Source: Ascarosepion bandense (lineage: Eukaryota > Mollusca > Cephalopoda > Sepiida > Sepiidae). Taken from it: a stretch of 64,000 bases of DNA. Where the stretch lies: contig JBBBDQ010000753.1 in NCBI GenBank assembly GCA_037127315.1, positions 777,501-841,500 of the forward strand, given 5' to 3'. Shown here one piece after another: positions 54,074-64,000 of the stretch. The position numbers and the translations under genes are program-made. How positions within the stretch are numbered: position 1 is the stretch's first letter; the number at the start of each line of letters is the position of its first letter. The notes beneath the pieces are model-generated. The model was not told where the DNA came from, searched no databases, and was given only the letters and a program-made list of their open reading frames with translations.

Positions 54074-54415
54074 CCAGTAGAAGCTTTACTTCTGTTTCCA
54101 ACTATTATCTTCATTCAGTCAGTTAAGTACCATACGTGATACACGATTGAGCGATCATGTCTCGAACGTGGCATGACTGACTGGTCAGAAGATTATCCCG
54201 CAGTAGGTTGCCATTGCCTTCTGCCAAAGCTATAGAACCCAATCTGTCCTGTTATTTAACTCATAAATGGAGGGAAGAGACGGATTAATACCTTTCTTAA
54301 GGGTATTTGCGCATAAGTGAATGCAACGAATTCAACTGGAATTCGAACTCGGCTTCCCGATTTCTCGTTCCGAGCCGATATCCACTGCACCACAACGCAC
54401 ATCCAGAAGCCCGAG

Positions 54416-54839
54416 AGTACCCTTAAAATTTACCAATTTCTAGTTAGCCTTTCATGTTATTCTTCATGTCTAACTGCAATGACGAGGGAATCATTTTCCA
54501 GTTTTTGAATATTCGCAATCTTTTGTGATTGTCACATTTTTTTCTTATCCTATTATATATTGAGTGGGGTTGATACGACGGCATGGTTTGCAGTCATCCA
54601 TACAAATGTCATGCCATTAGCTGACAAAAGACGGTGTCATCTTGAGCTGCCTTAATCTCCTGATGTCTCCGGCTTGTTTTTTTTTGTTCGTTTCTTCAGC
54701 AACATATCAACTCCTTATTTAATGTAAACATTTTATTTTTTTGAAGCCTTAGTAATTTCTTTTACAAAAATAACTTGCTGGCAATTTTTTTCTAACGAAA
54801 AATATTGTTTTATTATAAAAAGACATTTTTATATTTTTA
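54416..54839. other. AT-rich spacer, nothing recognised
   Basis: Several T-rich runs; no frames or repeats recognised. Confidence 0.4.
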
Positions 54840-54995
54840 TAATATTTTGACCCCAGTTTGGGAGTTAATTTTTTGTCCATAGTTGGGACCCTTATAGATG
54901 CTAACACTCCGGGTCAGGGTGGAGCTGGAAACAACAGCAATTAAGAGGTGGTTTCATGCCTCTCAAAACATCTCGATCAGAAGCATTTCTGCCGG
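54840..54995 (+). mobile_element. Helitron-like internal fragment
   Basis: Matches the reverse complement of 19510-19625: catagttgggaccc, gtcagggtgga, caacagcaattaagaggtgg, ttt/ccatgcctct. The CTAG end is not present. Confidence 0.6.
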
Positions 54996-55084
54996 ATGTA
55001 ATTTATCGTCATACACAGGACACGCTGTTTCTGGCACGCGCGTCGTAAGTGATTCGTTATTCTCTTCAAATTTTTTCATAAACT

Positions 55085-55411
55085 TATGGCAACGAAAAGA
55101 AAATTAATAGTGTGCATCAGGAAGAGACAACTGAAGTTCCTGGTACATGCAATGAGGAAAGAAGGCTTGGAGAACCTGATACTGACAGACCAGATAGAAG
55201 GAAAAATGAGACAATGAAAGGGCCTGATCAGGCGGAAGACAGGACGGGGGTTGCGTGGAGTAACAGGAGAAAATATACAAAGAGCCACCAGGGATACAGA
55301 GGCGTGGAAAGCCATGATTGCCTACGTCCTGAAAGGATAGGGCACATAGAAGAAGAAGAAGAAGAAGAAGAAGAAGAAGAAGAAGAAGAAGAAGAAGAAG
55401 AAGAAGAAACT
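55085..55411 (+). mobile_element. RTE LINE 3' end with expanded GAA tail
   Basis: C-terminal block (KKINSVHQEETTEVP-type shifted frame of the family's IVSIRKRQLKFLGHAMRK region), ggcttggagaacctgatact, then cctgaaaggatagggcacat. The simple tail has expanded to about 20 AAG units (55350-55408). Confidence 0.88.
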
Positions 55412-56025
55412 TTTCTTGTTTCGGTCTACTAGTAGGATCGCACAGTATTTTGGAACAATCTTTGAACATAAAGCAAATCTGGAGAATATCTTGCTATTGT
55501 ACTTTTGGTGGCCATGTATTCTGATCGAGAGTAGAAATTAGATAGGACAGTGTTGTTTTCAGAGTAAATGCTGTCAATCTGTTTAAAGAACCTTGCCCCA
55601 GTTTAAGCTTCTTATTCAATAATACCACCCATATGTGGTATTGAATGAAAAAGGAATGGCAACTATGCGTTGTTCTCAGAGAGACTTTAATATAACTAAG
55701 ACACGCATAAAATTATATATAGTCTTACGCGAAGAACAACGTAGCATATATCTCTACACAGCAAAGCAGAATGTAAGGAGAAAGAAAAAGGAAGGGTTTT
55801 ACATATAATATGGAGATACTCCTGTGTCTGGAGAAGCCATGTTTAGGACTCCAGTTTCAAACTGGCGGATTTTATCTACTATGTCCCAGATGAGGACACA
55901 TTCCACAAAAAGGAATCAGCGAATCTTTGATTTTCTTAAATTGTGGGCTGCAAGCTGGGATTTTTTTAATATCTTGGAAAGATATATTCCCAAAGAGAAA
56001 AACACCATGTAAGCTGCTAGGGAGG
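55412..56025. other. Spacer, nothing recognised
   Basis: A 62-codon frame at 55824-56012 has no known similarity. No repeats or termini recognised. Confidence 0.4.
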
Positions 56026-56153
56026 TAGATTTTGATTCTACGCTTATAGTATAACTGTGTAAATTTTCAAGAAAATCGGTTCAGCCGTTTAGGAGTCTAT
56101 AGGTAACGGACACACACAGGGACAAAGTTCCATTTAAAAATAAGTTTAGATTT
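56026..56153 (-). repeat. Dispersed repeat Z, copy 2
   Basis: Reverse complement of the 28.2-kb copy: acgcttatagtataactgtg, ttttcaagaaaatcggttca, gccgttta, gtctataggtaacggacaca, gacaaagttccattt. Confidence 0.65.
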
Positions 56154-56237
56154 TCAGGAAACGCATAAACATAGTTTGTAGAAACCTGTGTCAATGTCCA
56201 GCGCTCTGGTATGTTTGTATTGAGTTTATTTGGTTGG

Positions 56238-56724
56238 TTTATTTTTATGGCATATCAACCTCGGTCGGTCATTTATTGCCAATCCAATTTTTTTTATTTG
56301 TTAATTGCTGGTAATACCTTTTTCTTTCAACAATTTATTGTTGGTTTTACATAAATTTTTTATTGCCTAGTAATACTTTTTTCTTTTCGAGTATCAAGAT
56401 TCATTGGGATTTGTTTTTAAGGGCAGGGTCCCCAAGTCCTACGCTGTTATTTAACCCATAACTGGAGGGAAGGGACGGATTAATATCTTTCCCAAGGGTA
56501 CCAGTGCTTAAATGAATGCAGGGTATTCAACTGGAATTCGAACTCGGTTCACCGATTTCTCTTTCCGAGCCGATATCCACTGCACCACAACGCACATCCG
56601 TCACTAAACGTTTACAGCACCTGGTATTCCCAAGCGGTCACCCATCTAAGTACTGACCAGGCTCATCGTTGCTTAACTTCGGTGATCGAGTGAGTACCGG
56701 TGTATTTAATGTGATATGGCCGTA
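56238..56724 (-). mobile_element. 5S-tRNA composite SINE
   Basis: Minus-strand copy with all three parts. 5S-like module at 56613-56724 (tacagcacctggtattccc, ggtcacccatctaagtactg, gttgcttaacttcggtgatc). tRNA-like module about 56520-56605 (gaattcgaactcggttcacc, atccactgcaccacaacgca). Body, then an A-rich tail at the left, with gccatattaacct-like and ttgg repeats, matching the 51.7-kb copy. Confidence 0.87.
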
Positions 56725-57577
56725 TTTAGTTTAATTTTATTATCGGTAAAGTGCAGCGCATGTATAACTTAGATAAACAAAAATTGCTGTGTAGTTATAG
56801 ATTCATGTTTTCTAATAATTGTATAAAGTTGGCTTTAAGTTGTTATTTTCAAATATGTGTAAATTTTGTTTTAGTGCATTCTTTTTGTATGGTAAGATGT
56901 GTTTTCTGTTATTCGGTTTTCAATTTTTTCCGCCTATACTTAATTCTCGTTATAGCTGCTCTATACGCCGAGGTAATCTGATGTCTTTAGTATATACTAA
57001 TTCCATATCTTGTATTTTTTTCGATGGGTTTGTAGTGGTTAAGAAATTAAGAAGTAAAAACATTTTGAGAAAAACCCAAAATAAAATTGCACACCCGCAA
57101 AAGTGGATTCAAACGACTGTTCACATGTCAGTGCGAAAAGTAAAATCCTGAATCCTGATTGGATTAAAAGCAGTAAATTCATATATGACGTATTTTCACA
57201 CCTAGATGCGGAAAAGCTCACTGGAGCCGGCATCTTGAAACGTTTCACAATTTAAACCACGTCGCTAACCTGTCAAAGGCAGTCCGACATGGGAGCGGTT
57301 AGCTGAGGGCCTTGTGGCAATGTAACGAAAGAAAATTCAAGAATCCGACCCGGACGCGGGGCACGTCACTGTTTCATTCGATCTCTTCTTCCAATTTTCT
57401 TTTTTTTCTTTTTCACTACACGCCGCCAGAGGGAACGAATGGGCGCGTTAAGTACAACTTCTTTATTTGTTTTACCTCCTCCCCACTCTCTCTCTCAACC
57501 TGTCTCGACTTATCAAAAAGAGGAACGAACAAAACCTTTACATTCTGCTACTACACAACTATGAACTCTAACTTCTG
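56725..57577. other. Spacer, nothing recognised
   Basis: Short frames at 56751-57151 have no recognisable domains. 57340-57480 is somewhat GC-richer (gacccggacgcggggcacgt) and vaguely echoes 13017-13040, which precedes repeat Y there too. Confidence 0.4.
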
Positions 57578-57810
57578 CGGACATTTTAAATACCTACATT
57601 ACTACTACGAACATTTTCTACATCTCTTGATACCCTAAACTTTTTAATTGAACATTAATTTCTACGAATTTTTGTTATTCATTTCTTTTAATAAACTTCT
57701 ATTTTAACATGAAAATGCATATTTTATTCTTACTTTATTTCACACTATTCCACATATTCCAACCTGCCGACAATCAACCTTCTGAAAACGATGAAAACCT
57801 TCTGATAATT
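57578..57810. repeat. Dispersed repeat Y, copy 2
   Basis: Same order of words as 13125-13386: attactactacgaacatttt, cttgatacc, ttgaacattaat, tttcttttaataaa, cctgccgacaatcaacc, ttctgaaaacgatgaaaa. Confidence 0.65.
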
Positions 57811-58548
57811 TTTCTGATGATAATTCTAGATAAAACTTGTAAGCTGTAAGGAGTTCAGTTAAGTCTGACAAAAGGCCGAATCAAAGAAAAATTAACCATC
57901 CCCCAATAGCTAGATTAGTGACCCCCCGACGTACAAAGAACACGCGCCTATGGCGTCACTAATGACACCCGATGGTTGAAAGGAACACGCATCCCCAGCC
58001 AAAGACTCATCATTGCTTTTATTCCAGTTCCAGATAAGGGTTTCTGTTTTGAAAACGTTCATTTTGTTTGAGTTCCAGTTTTTGGGACATTTGACAGACG
58101 ATGCTGATTTTCGATTTAACAACGATGAACGCCTATGTTCAATTTAATAAAACCATTAAATACATCTCATTAATTATTGTTTATGTGTTCAATATCTGGG
58201 TCAGTCAGTGGAATCCGTAATCAGGGGTTAAAATCAAAAACATGTCATAGGTTGAATTATATACTAGTATGAGTTATTTCCCCTGGTATAAACTGATATG
58301 AGTTATGCCCCTTAGAATAAACTGATACGAGTTATGTCCCCTTACATTGATAGTGGAAAGAGGTTAGTAAACATATAAATTGAATAAGAGGCTCATTTCG
58401 AAATTCCTGGAATATTGCGAAATACGATAGTCAACTAAAGTAAACAGGAATATAGTAACATTAATAGCAAAAATGAAAACATAAATCTTTATAGATTAGT
58501 ATATAATAACCGCTTATTAAAATATGTGTTAAGATATCTTTATTAAAT
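57811..58548. other. Spacer with short direct repeats
   Basis: Three spaced words of the form ataaactgatatgagttat-gcccc near 58260-58340. A 70-codon minus-strand frame at 57910-58122 has no known similarity. Confidence 0.4.
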
Positions 58549-58850
58549 TCAGTCAGTTAAAAGTGACATGATACACGCTATGGCGATCATGTCTCGAAAG
58601 AGACATGACTGTCTGGGCAGAAGATTTTCATGCAGTAGGTTGCCATTACTTTCTGCGTTAGACTAGTTACCAGTCAAGGTTATAGAACTCACTCTGTCTT
58701 GTTATTTAACCCATAACTGGATGGAAGGGACGGATTAATACCTTTCCCAAGGGCAATAGCGCGTAAGTGAACGCAGGGAAGGCAACTGGAACTCGGCACC
58801 CAGATTTCCAGTCACCAGGCCTATATCCACTGCATTACAACGCGCATCCG
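58549..58850 (-). mobile_element. tRNA-derived SINE
   Basis: Near-complete copy: (TCAG)n at left, gcgatcatgtctcgaaagag, body, then a degraded head (box B complement shortened to ggcaactggaactcggca). Confidence 0.85.
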
Positions 58851-58904
58851 CCGATAAATTACGTTTTATTGAATTACAAAGTCCAAATTTGGATGCGTAA
58901 AATT

Positions 58905-59262
58905 TGAAGCAACTGAAATGTGGTTCTATAGAAGGATGCTGTGGATATTATGGATCAACCACGTGAGCAATGATGAGGGTTTGGAAAGGATGGAAACGAA
59001 AAGAAAATAAATACTGAGCTTCAGGAAGAGACAGCTGGAGTTCCTGGGACATGCAATGAGGAAAGAGGGCTTGGAGAACCCGATACTAACGAGCCTCATA
59101 GAGGGAAAAAGAGACAGGGGAAAGCAGAAGGTAGATGGCTGACCGAGGGTTGCATGGTGTAACAAGAAAATGTGTTCTAAGAGCAGCCAAGAATAGGTAG
59201 ACGTAGGAAGCCATAATCGCCTACGTCCTGAAATGACAAGGCACGTGAGATGACAAGAAGTG
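58905..59262 (+). mobile_element. RTE LINE 3' fragment
   Basis: Starts at EATEMWFYRRMLWIL-like residues and carries the GHAMRKEGLEN block and the family 3' end (cctacgtcctgaaatgacaa). Several stops. Confidence 0.85.
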
Positions 59263-59448
59263 AGTCTTATATGCTGTGAATAACTTTGTGACTGTTTTAC
59301 CTTAAATTTCCTATACAGCAGAAGGACAACGAAAACGTACATCGCTCACGAATGTGACACAAGGTCGAGGTTTAAAATGGGTTTATCGGCAATACCGTAG
59401 AAAAATTGCTCAAGCCCTCTCGGCATTTCTTCTTTACGGGGGTCGACT

Positions 59449-59664
59449 GTGCGTTGTGGTGCAGTGGATATCGGCTCGGAACTAGACATCGCCGGGCCGA
59501 TTTCGAATTCTGGTTGAATTCCTTTCATTCCTTTCATTCACTTAGCAACCAGTCCACCACGGAATGTAATGGCAACCTACTGCGGGATAATCTTCTGTCC
59601 AGTCATGTCACTTTCGGGACATGATCGCCTATTCGTGAATCACGTACAGCATTTAACTGACTGA
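59449..59664 (+). mobile_element. tRNA-derived SINE with internal deletion
   Basis: Head gcgttgtggtgcagtggata and box B gatttcgaattctgg, then a jump from ttcacttag straight to caaccagtccacc. It ends catttaactgactgaaa. Confidence 0.85.
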
Positions 59665-59919
59665 AAGTGATTAAGATTAATTTTCATAAGCATTTATAAT
59701 TTTCTATGAATTCATATAGCAACCTACTCAAATATCAATTTTACATTTCTTTTTTTTTTCTATATAGTATAGCTGAACTCTCTAACCTTGCTAGTTAATC
59801 TTCCTAGAGATGGCGTCTTAATAAAAACACTGAATTTCCAGTCTCCTAAACTGGTTGGTGTTAGTAAGAGCATACAGCTATAAAACTTGCTCCAATATTT
59901 CATGATGGTTCAATTAGGG

Positions 59920-60112
59920 TCAGTCAGTTAAGTGGGGGATCATTTTATTACTTCATAACAATAGAAAAAAGAGCCCCCACTTTGTCCAGTAGAAGCTTTA
60001 CTTATATTTACAACTATTATCTTCATTGTCAGTTAAGTGCCATATGTGATACACGCTTTGGGCGATCATGTCTCGAAAGTGACATGACTGACTGGGCAGA
60101 TATACCATATAC
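59920..60112 (-). mobile_element. SINE tail plus palindrome (copy 6), fragment
   Basis: gtcagtcagttaag leads directly into palindrome 59930-59987 (agtgggggatcatttt / gagcccccact), then the linker cagtagaagctttactta, then another SINE tail with gcgatcatgtctcgaaag. Same composite order as 53619-54114. Confidence 0.75.
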
Positions 60113-60154
60113 CACCTGCGACACTATAAATAGCTATGGCTATTACCCATGAGG

Positions 60155-60348
60155 CAGCTGAGTACTTCCCCTCCAGTTATGGGTTAAATAACAGGATAGA
60201 CTGGGTTCTGTATACTTGGTCGGCAACCAGTCAACCGGAGAAAGTAATGGCAATTTACTGCAGGATAATCTTCTGCCCAGTCAGTCATGTCTCTTTAGGG
60301 ACATGATCGCCTATTCGTGAATCACGTACAGCATTTAACTGACTGACT
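60155..60348 (+). mobile_element. tRNA-derived SINE, 3' half
   Basis: Body from ccctccagttatgggttaaa through cagtcagtcatgtctcttta to catttaactgactgactc. The tRNA head is missing. Confidence 0.85.
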
Positions 60349-60625
60349 CAGGCTGTGGGTAACGACTCCAGCCAACCCCTGAAGGAGAGGTACTGCCTGG
60401 GGACATGTGCTCAATCTATTATTTTATTTAATCTCTTCAATGAATATAACGACAACAAAATGGGGTGTAAGTTCTACAGAAAATGATTAAAGTATATTTT
60501 CATAAGCATTTATAATTTTCTATTAATTCATATTGGTTACGTCAGTTTAAAGCAGTAATCAGTAAACCCAATTACTTTATTATTCGCTCAATTAAAGACG
60601 CGTCCTCAGCTAGCATTAGAGCTCT

Positions 60626-60638
60626 CTCTCTCTCTCTT

Positions 60639-60669
<31 letters not shown>

Positions 60670-60674
60670 TTCTT

Positions 60675-60736
<62 letters not shown>
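60626..60736. repeat. (TC)n then (AC)n microsatellite
   Basis: About 95 bp of TC/TTTC units followed by 10 AC units. It abuts the truncated start of an RTE LINE copy. Confidence 0.95.
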
Positions 60737-61614
60737 CGTATCTGTTCAACTTGTACAGCGAGAATATTTTGAGGACCCTAGAAGTTATGCCTGGATTCGT
60801 CATCAGAATTTAAACAACCTAAGGTATGCAGATGTTACAGTGCTGATAGCAGACACAGAAAAGAAACTACAAGACCTCCTACAGAAGGTAGCTGAAGAGA
60901 GTAACAAGAAAGGACGACAAATAAACTGCAAGAAAACCGAATGCATGGTCATCAGTAAAAAAAAGCAGCCCAATATTCCAAGTACAGGTGGGGGATACTA
61001 ACATCAAGCAGGTACAAAAATTTAAATACCTGGGAAGTATTCTACGGAAAGTGTGACACAGAGATCCGAAGGCAAATTGGCATGGCGAAGGAAGCATTCC
61101 GGAAGTTGAGTAAAGTATTAAGAAACAGGACAATTTCACTAGAAACAAAGAAGAGAGTACTGGATTGCTATGTGATGTCAGTTCTTCAATATGGCAGTGA
61201 ATGTTGGATAATAACATCGAAGATGAAGGAAAAACTTGAAGCAACTGAAATGTGGTTCTATAGTAGGATGCTGTGGATATCATGGATCGAGCATGTGAGT
61301 AATGGTGAGGTTTTGGAAATGATGGAAACAAAAAGGAAATTAATATTGAGCATCAGGAAGAGACAGCTGGAGTTCCTGGGACATGCAATGCAGAAAAAGG
61401 GTTTCGAGAACCTTATACTAACAGGCCAGATAGAGAGAAAATGAGACAGGGGAAGGTAGTGGATAACATATTTGAAGGACTTAATCAGGTGGATGATGGG
61501 ACGAGTGTTGCATAGTGTAACAGGAGAAAGCGTTCTAAGAGACACCAGGGATAGGGAGACATGGAAAGCCATGATTGCCTACGTCCTGAAAGGACAGGGC
61601 ATATAGAAGAAGAA
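60737..61614 (+). mobile_element. RTE LINE, 5'-truncated copy
   Basis: Starts [14 protein letters not shown] just downstream of motif B. Motif C reads RYADVTVLIADT, so the second catalytic Asp of YADD is lost. The rest runs through MAKEAFRKLSKVLRNR, VLDCYVMSVLQYGSECW and GHAMQKKGFENLILTGQI to the 3' end agaagaagaagg. Two or more frameshifts. Confidence 0.9.
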
Positions 61615-61715
61615 GGTGAACACGTTATAAATATATGAAGATATATATTTAATCGAATTCACCCCAAGCAAGGCAGTAAAGACACCAAGACAAATAGGGT
61701 TATTTTCGTTTATTT

Positions 61716-62296
61716 GCCGTATCCTTTCAGGACGTAGGCGATCTTGGACTTCCATTTGCCTCTATCCTTTGTCGTTTTTTACACTTTTTCTATTGATATC
61801 TCTCCCAGACCCCGCTTAGCCATCCATTTACTCAGGCCTATCAAGTATGTCTCGCCCTGCTTTCTCTTGTCTCTCTGAAACTCTATCCGCCCTTTGATTA
61901 TTAGATTCTCCAAGCCCGCCTTCTGCATTACGTTTCCTAGAAACCTATCTCTTCCTGATGCCAAGTATCTAAGTTTACTTTTCGTTTTCACCCTCTGCAA
62001 AACTTCGTCGTTGCTTACATGTTCGGTGCATGGTATCCTCAGCATCCTTCTGTAGAACCACGTTTCTTTTACTTCGAGTCTTTCCTAATCGTTGAGGAGA
62101 TTTTTCAGCATTTGCTGCCGTACAGGAAGACAGATATCACATAACAGTCTAGTACACTTTTCTTTTTGTTCCAGTGAAATCTTTCTGTTTCTCAATACTC
62201 TACTTATCTTTTGAAATGCGTCCTCGGTCATGACAATGTGTCTTCAGATCTCAGTGTCGCACGTTCCACCCTCTGTCAGAACACTTCCCATGTATA
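61716..62296 (-). mobile_element. RTE LINE fragment, diverged
   Basis: Minus strand, from the family 3' end (cctttcaggacgtaggcgat in complement) up to the LTGDG-like block. Residues MLRIPCTEHVSNDEVLQRVK and GLENLIIKGRIE are recognisable. More diverged than other copies, so probably an older insertion or a sister subfamily. Confidence 0.8.
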
Positions 62297-62319
62297 CTGA
62301 GTGTGAAAGAATTCGAAGG

Positions 62320-62636
62320 CAGAAACATTACTAAGGAGTGAGAGCAATAGAAGAGTAACCAGGAAGACAGTAGATAACGATTGACATTGCATTTAAATTT
62401 TTGAACATTAAAGTTAAGGGGTATGCATACAGCCGGAAGAGATTCTCTTGAGCGAGAAGTGCGAGAGAAGAGAATTTAAGCATATAATTTATGGTTACGT
62501 CTTGCCAATTCAACTCGGAATTTATGAGACCTACTTGCCAATCTAGTACTGCGCTTAAATTAAAAAGTCTAGGTACCATAGCAAAGTCCTCACCCGAACA
62601 ATTACCATGAAAATATTTATAGAGAAGCTACATTAT
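62320..62636 (-). mobile_element. CR1/jockey-like LINE 3' fragment, diverged
   Basis: Shares attgcatttaaatt, gaagtgcgagagaag, catataatttatggttacgt and gacctacttgccaatctagt with the 11.3- and 23.7-kb copies. Strongly decayed. Confidence 0.65.
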
Positions 62637-62640
62637 GGTT

Positions 62641-62917
62641 GGATGTGCTTTGTAGTGCAGTGAATATCGGCTCGGAACGAGAAATTGGGGAGCCGATTTC
62701 GAATTCCAGTTGTATTCCTTGCATTCACTTACGCTTCCCTCCAGTTATGGGTTAAATAATAGAACAAATTGGGTTCTATAGCCTTGGCTGGCAACCGGTC
62801 TACCGCAGAAAGTAATGGTAATCTACTGCGGAATAATCTTCTGCCCAGTCAGTCATGTCTCTTTCGAGATATGATTGCCCAAAGCCTGTATCACGTATGG
62901 CACTTAACTGACTGACT
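62641..62917 (+). mobile_element. tRNA-derived SINE, near complete
   Basis: ggatgtgctttgtagtgcag head, box B ccgatttcgaattcc, body, cagtcagtcatgtctctttc, end cacttaactgactgacta. Confidence 0.9.
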
Positions 62918-63015
62918 AAATATCGAAGTAATTTAAAAAAAAAATAATAATAAAGCAAAGGAGACAAAATAAGCAATATTTACAAAATAAGACCAAAAGT
63001 CTTGTAGCAGATAAG

Positions 63016-63215
63016 AAATTAATTGAAATCAACTCTCTCCTTCACTTTTACAAAAATTCGCAATGACGTATGAAATTCTGATTTTCCCAAATAGAAAAAG
63101 GATTGGCCATCTGCTTAAAGAAAACGTCGAAACCAGATTTCGGAAGTAAGTGTTAAAATGATTTTTGATGAATAGAAGCGACTTGCAAGACCAAAAGACT
63201 TCGCGTGTAAGTTAT
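63016..63215. repeat. Dispersed repeat X, copy 2
   Basis: Collinear with 12713-12926 (see there). Directly followed by a SINE tail scrap (tcacgtatggcatttaactg at 63213-63232). Confidence 0.7.
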
Positions 63216-63354
63216 CACGTATGGCATTTAACTGACTAATTGACTGACATTATGATGGTGGGAAACATCAATGCAGTTTTAAACAAAAGAAATTACATTT
63301 GTACACAACTGTAGCGAAAGGAAAACCTTTATACAAGTTATAAGAAGAATGTAC

Positions 63355-63380
63355 TTTGTGTGTGTGTGTGTGTGTGTGAT
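63355..63380. repeat. (GT)n microsatellite
   Basis: About 12 GT units. Confidence 0.9.
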
Positions 63381-63445
63381 ACTAGAAAACCGTATCGACG
63401 AGCAAATGTTATCTTGTACAGAAAATGGTTAGATTTAAATGTTGT

Positions 63446-63606
63446 TCAAATTGTGGCCTCCGATAACAAATCCTGATAGCCCTCAAAATATTCTCGCTGT
63501 ACAAGTTGAAGAGATCCGGTGAAAAGACACATCCTCGTCTTACGCCCCTTTCTATCTTTTTGAATCTGATAAAATCGTTACCTGTCTGTATGCAGGCAGT
63601 TTGCTG
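63446..63606 (-). mobile_element. RTE LINE RT fragment
   Basis: Minus strand encodes the stretch from QQTACIQTGNDF through [18 protein letters not shown] to the IGGHNLNN-like block. Both ends truncated. The motif B region is recognisable. Confidence 0.8.
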
Positions 63607-64000
63607 TCAATCAGAAATTGTAATAATAATAATTTACTTCTTTTATTTAATGCATCAGGGTTACTTAGGTTTTTAAGATCAGATGTTTTTCTATTCTAAA
63701 AGGCATACGTTACAAGTATTTTCTATCCTATTTTAAGATTGTGTTTTCGCGATGATGTATTTTTGTTGTATTTTAACTGCCAAACATATTTGGAGAGGGC
63801 AGTGTGATTCTTATATTTATTCTTATTTAAATCAATTTATGGTTGTAAAATTGGTGTTTCCATTGTTTTTCAGCATAATCAGAATAAAGTTTAACATCTC
63901 TATCAGAATGGATGCTAGCTTTGTAAATTATATAGTTGGTCATGCATTGCCTGTTAAGTGAGCAGATTGTAATTTTTTGTAGCTACAATTATTTTTAGCA
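63607..64000. other. AT-rich end of window, nothing recognised
   Basis: A 69-codon frame at 63752-63961 has no known similarity; no repeats seen. Confidence 0.4.

Larger units (their letters stand above)
53619..54404 (-). mobile_element. tRNA SINE with tandemly duplicated tail and two palindromes
   Basis: The whole block is flanked by agaagcccgag at 53608-53618 and 54405-54415 (11-bp target duplication), so it behaves as one insertion. From left: (TCAG)n and SINE tail, palindrome, linker cagtagaagctttactt, then again (TCAG)n, tail, palindrome and linker, then a full SINE from 54115. The tail-plus-palindrome unit is about 245 bp. Box B complement gaattcgaactcgg and the head are at the right end. 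Confidence 0.85.
59666..60532. repeat. ~45-bp direct repeats about 815 bp apart
   Basis: ttttcataagcatttataat, then tttctat.aattcatat, occurs at about 59682-59720 and 60497-60532, each preceded by gattaa. They bracket a nest of SINE pieces and may record a large insertion or a duplication. Confidence 0.6.

Noticed and set aside
55112..55432. Glu-rich acidic frame at the end of an RTE copy
   Set aside because: The Glu tract is the expanded (GAA)n tail of the LINE read in one frame; the rest is an out-of-frame LINE.
59666..60532. The ~45-bp direct repeats as LTRs of a retrotransposon
   Set aside because: Too short, no TG/CA ends, and the interior consists of SINE pieces with no gag-pol remnants.
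60606..60803. Arg/Glu-rich frame
   Set aside because: Translation of a (TC)n microsatellite on the minus strand.

Overview
This window looks like an intergenic, repeat-saturated stretch of a large, AT-rich animal genome. No convincing host gene is visible. The 5S-like modules, the Penelope, RTE and CR1/jockey-like retroelements, the mariner and Helitron-like DNA transposons, and the tRNA- and 5S/tRNA-derived SINEs all point to an invertebrate metazoan, perhaps an arthropod or chelicerate. The species cannot be fixed from the sequence alone. Nearly every long reading frame is a decayed transposon protein or an artefact of a tandem repeat.

Layout. 0.1-2.2 kb: a Penelope-like element (PLE A, minus strand) with RT, linker and GIY-YIG parts, broken by frameshifts. 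3.4-3.9 kb: an internally deleted mariner-like element whose right terminal repeat is interrupted by a nearly full-length RTE-type LINE (3.9-7.15 kb, minus). 7.77-9.48 kb: a 49-bp satellite that is visibly built from the mariner terminal repeat. 9.5-14.2 kb: SINEs, LINE fragments and two dispersed repeats of unknown class. 14.65 kb: a class II tRNA-like sequence. 15.2-18.4 kb: a palindrome and a second, very decayed PLE (PLE B). 19.5-20.9 kb: a Helitron-like element. 21.2-22.7 kb: a transposase fragment, an inverted-repeat locus carrying single copies of the later 119-bp satellite unit, and nested SINEs. 22.9-27.4 kb: RTE and CR1/jockey-like LINE pieces plus a 32-bp minisatellite. 28.8-48.4 kb: about 165 copies of a 119-bp satellite, which is the dominant feature. 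49-64 kb: a mosaic of RTE and CR1/jockey-like fragments, tRNA SINEs, 5S-tRNA composite SINEs and small palindromic elements.

The most interesting points are these. First, both satellites can be tied to dispersed repeats in the same window: the 49-bp unit to the mariner terminus, and the 119-bp unit to the inverted-repeat locus at 21.7-22.3 kb. Second, the minus strand of the 119-bp unit holds an arrangement resembling a degenerate hammerhead ribozyme: CTGAAGA, a potential stem, a GAAA-like box, and a GTA followed by a 7-base complement to the sequence just before CTGAAGA. The units at the array edge and at the dispersed locus keep GAAA, whereas array units have AAAA. A retrozyme-like origin, with RT supplied by Penelope elements, is a testable hypothesis and is not proven here. 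Third, a family of roughly 50-65 bp palindromes recurs at least six times inside or beside other repeats.
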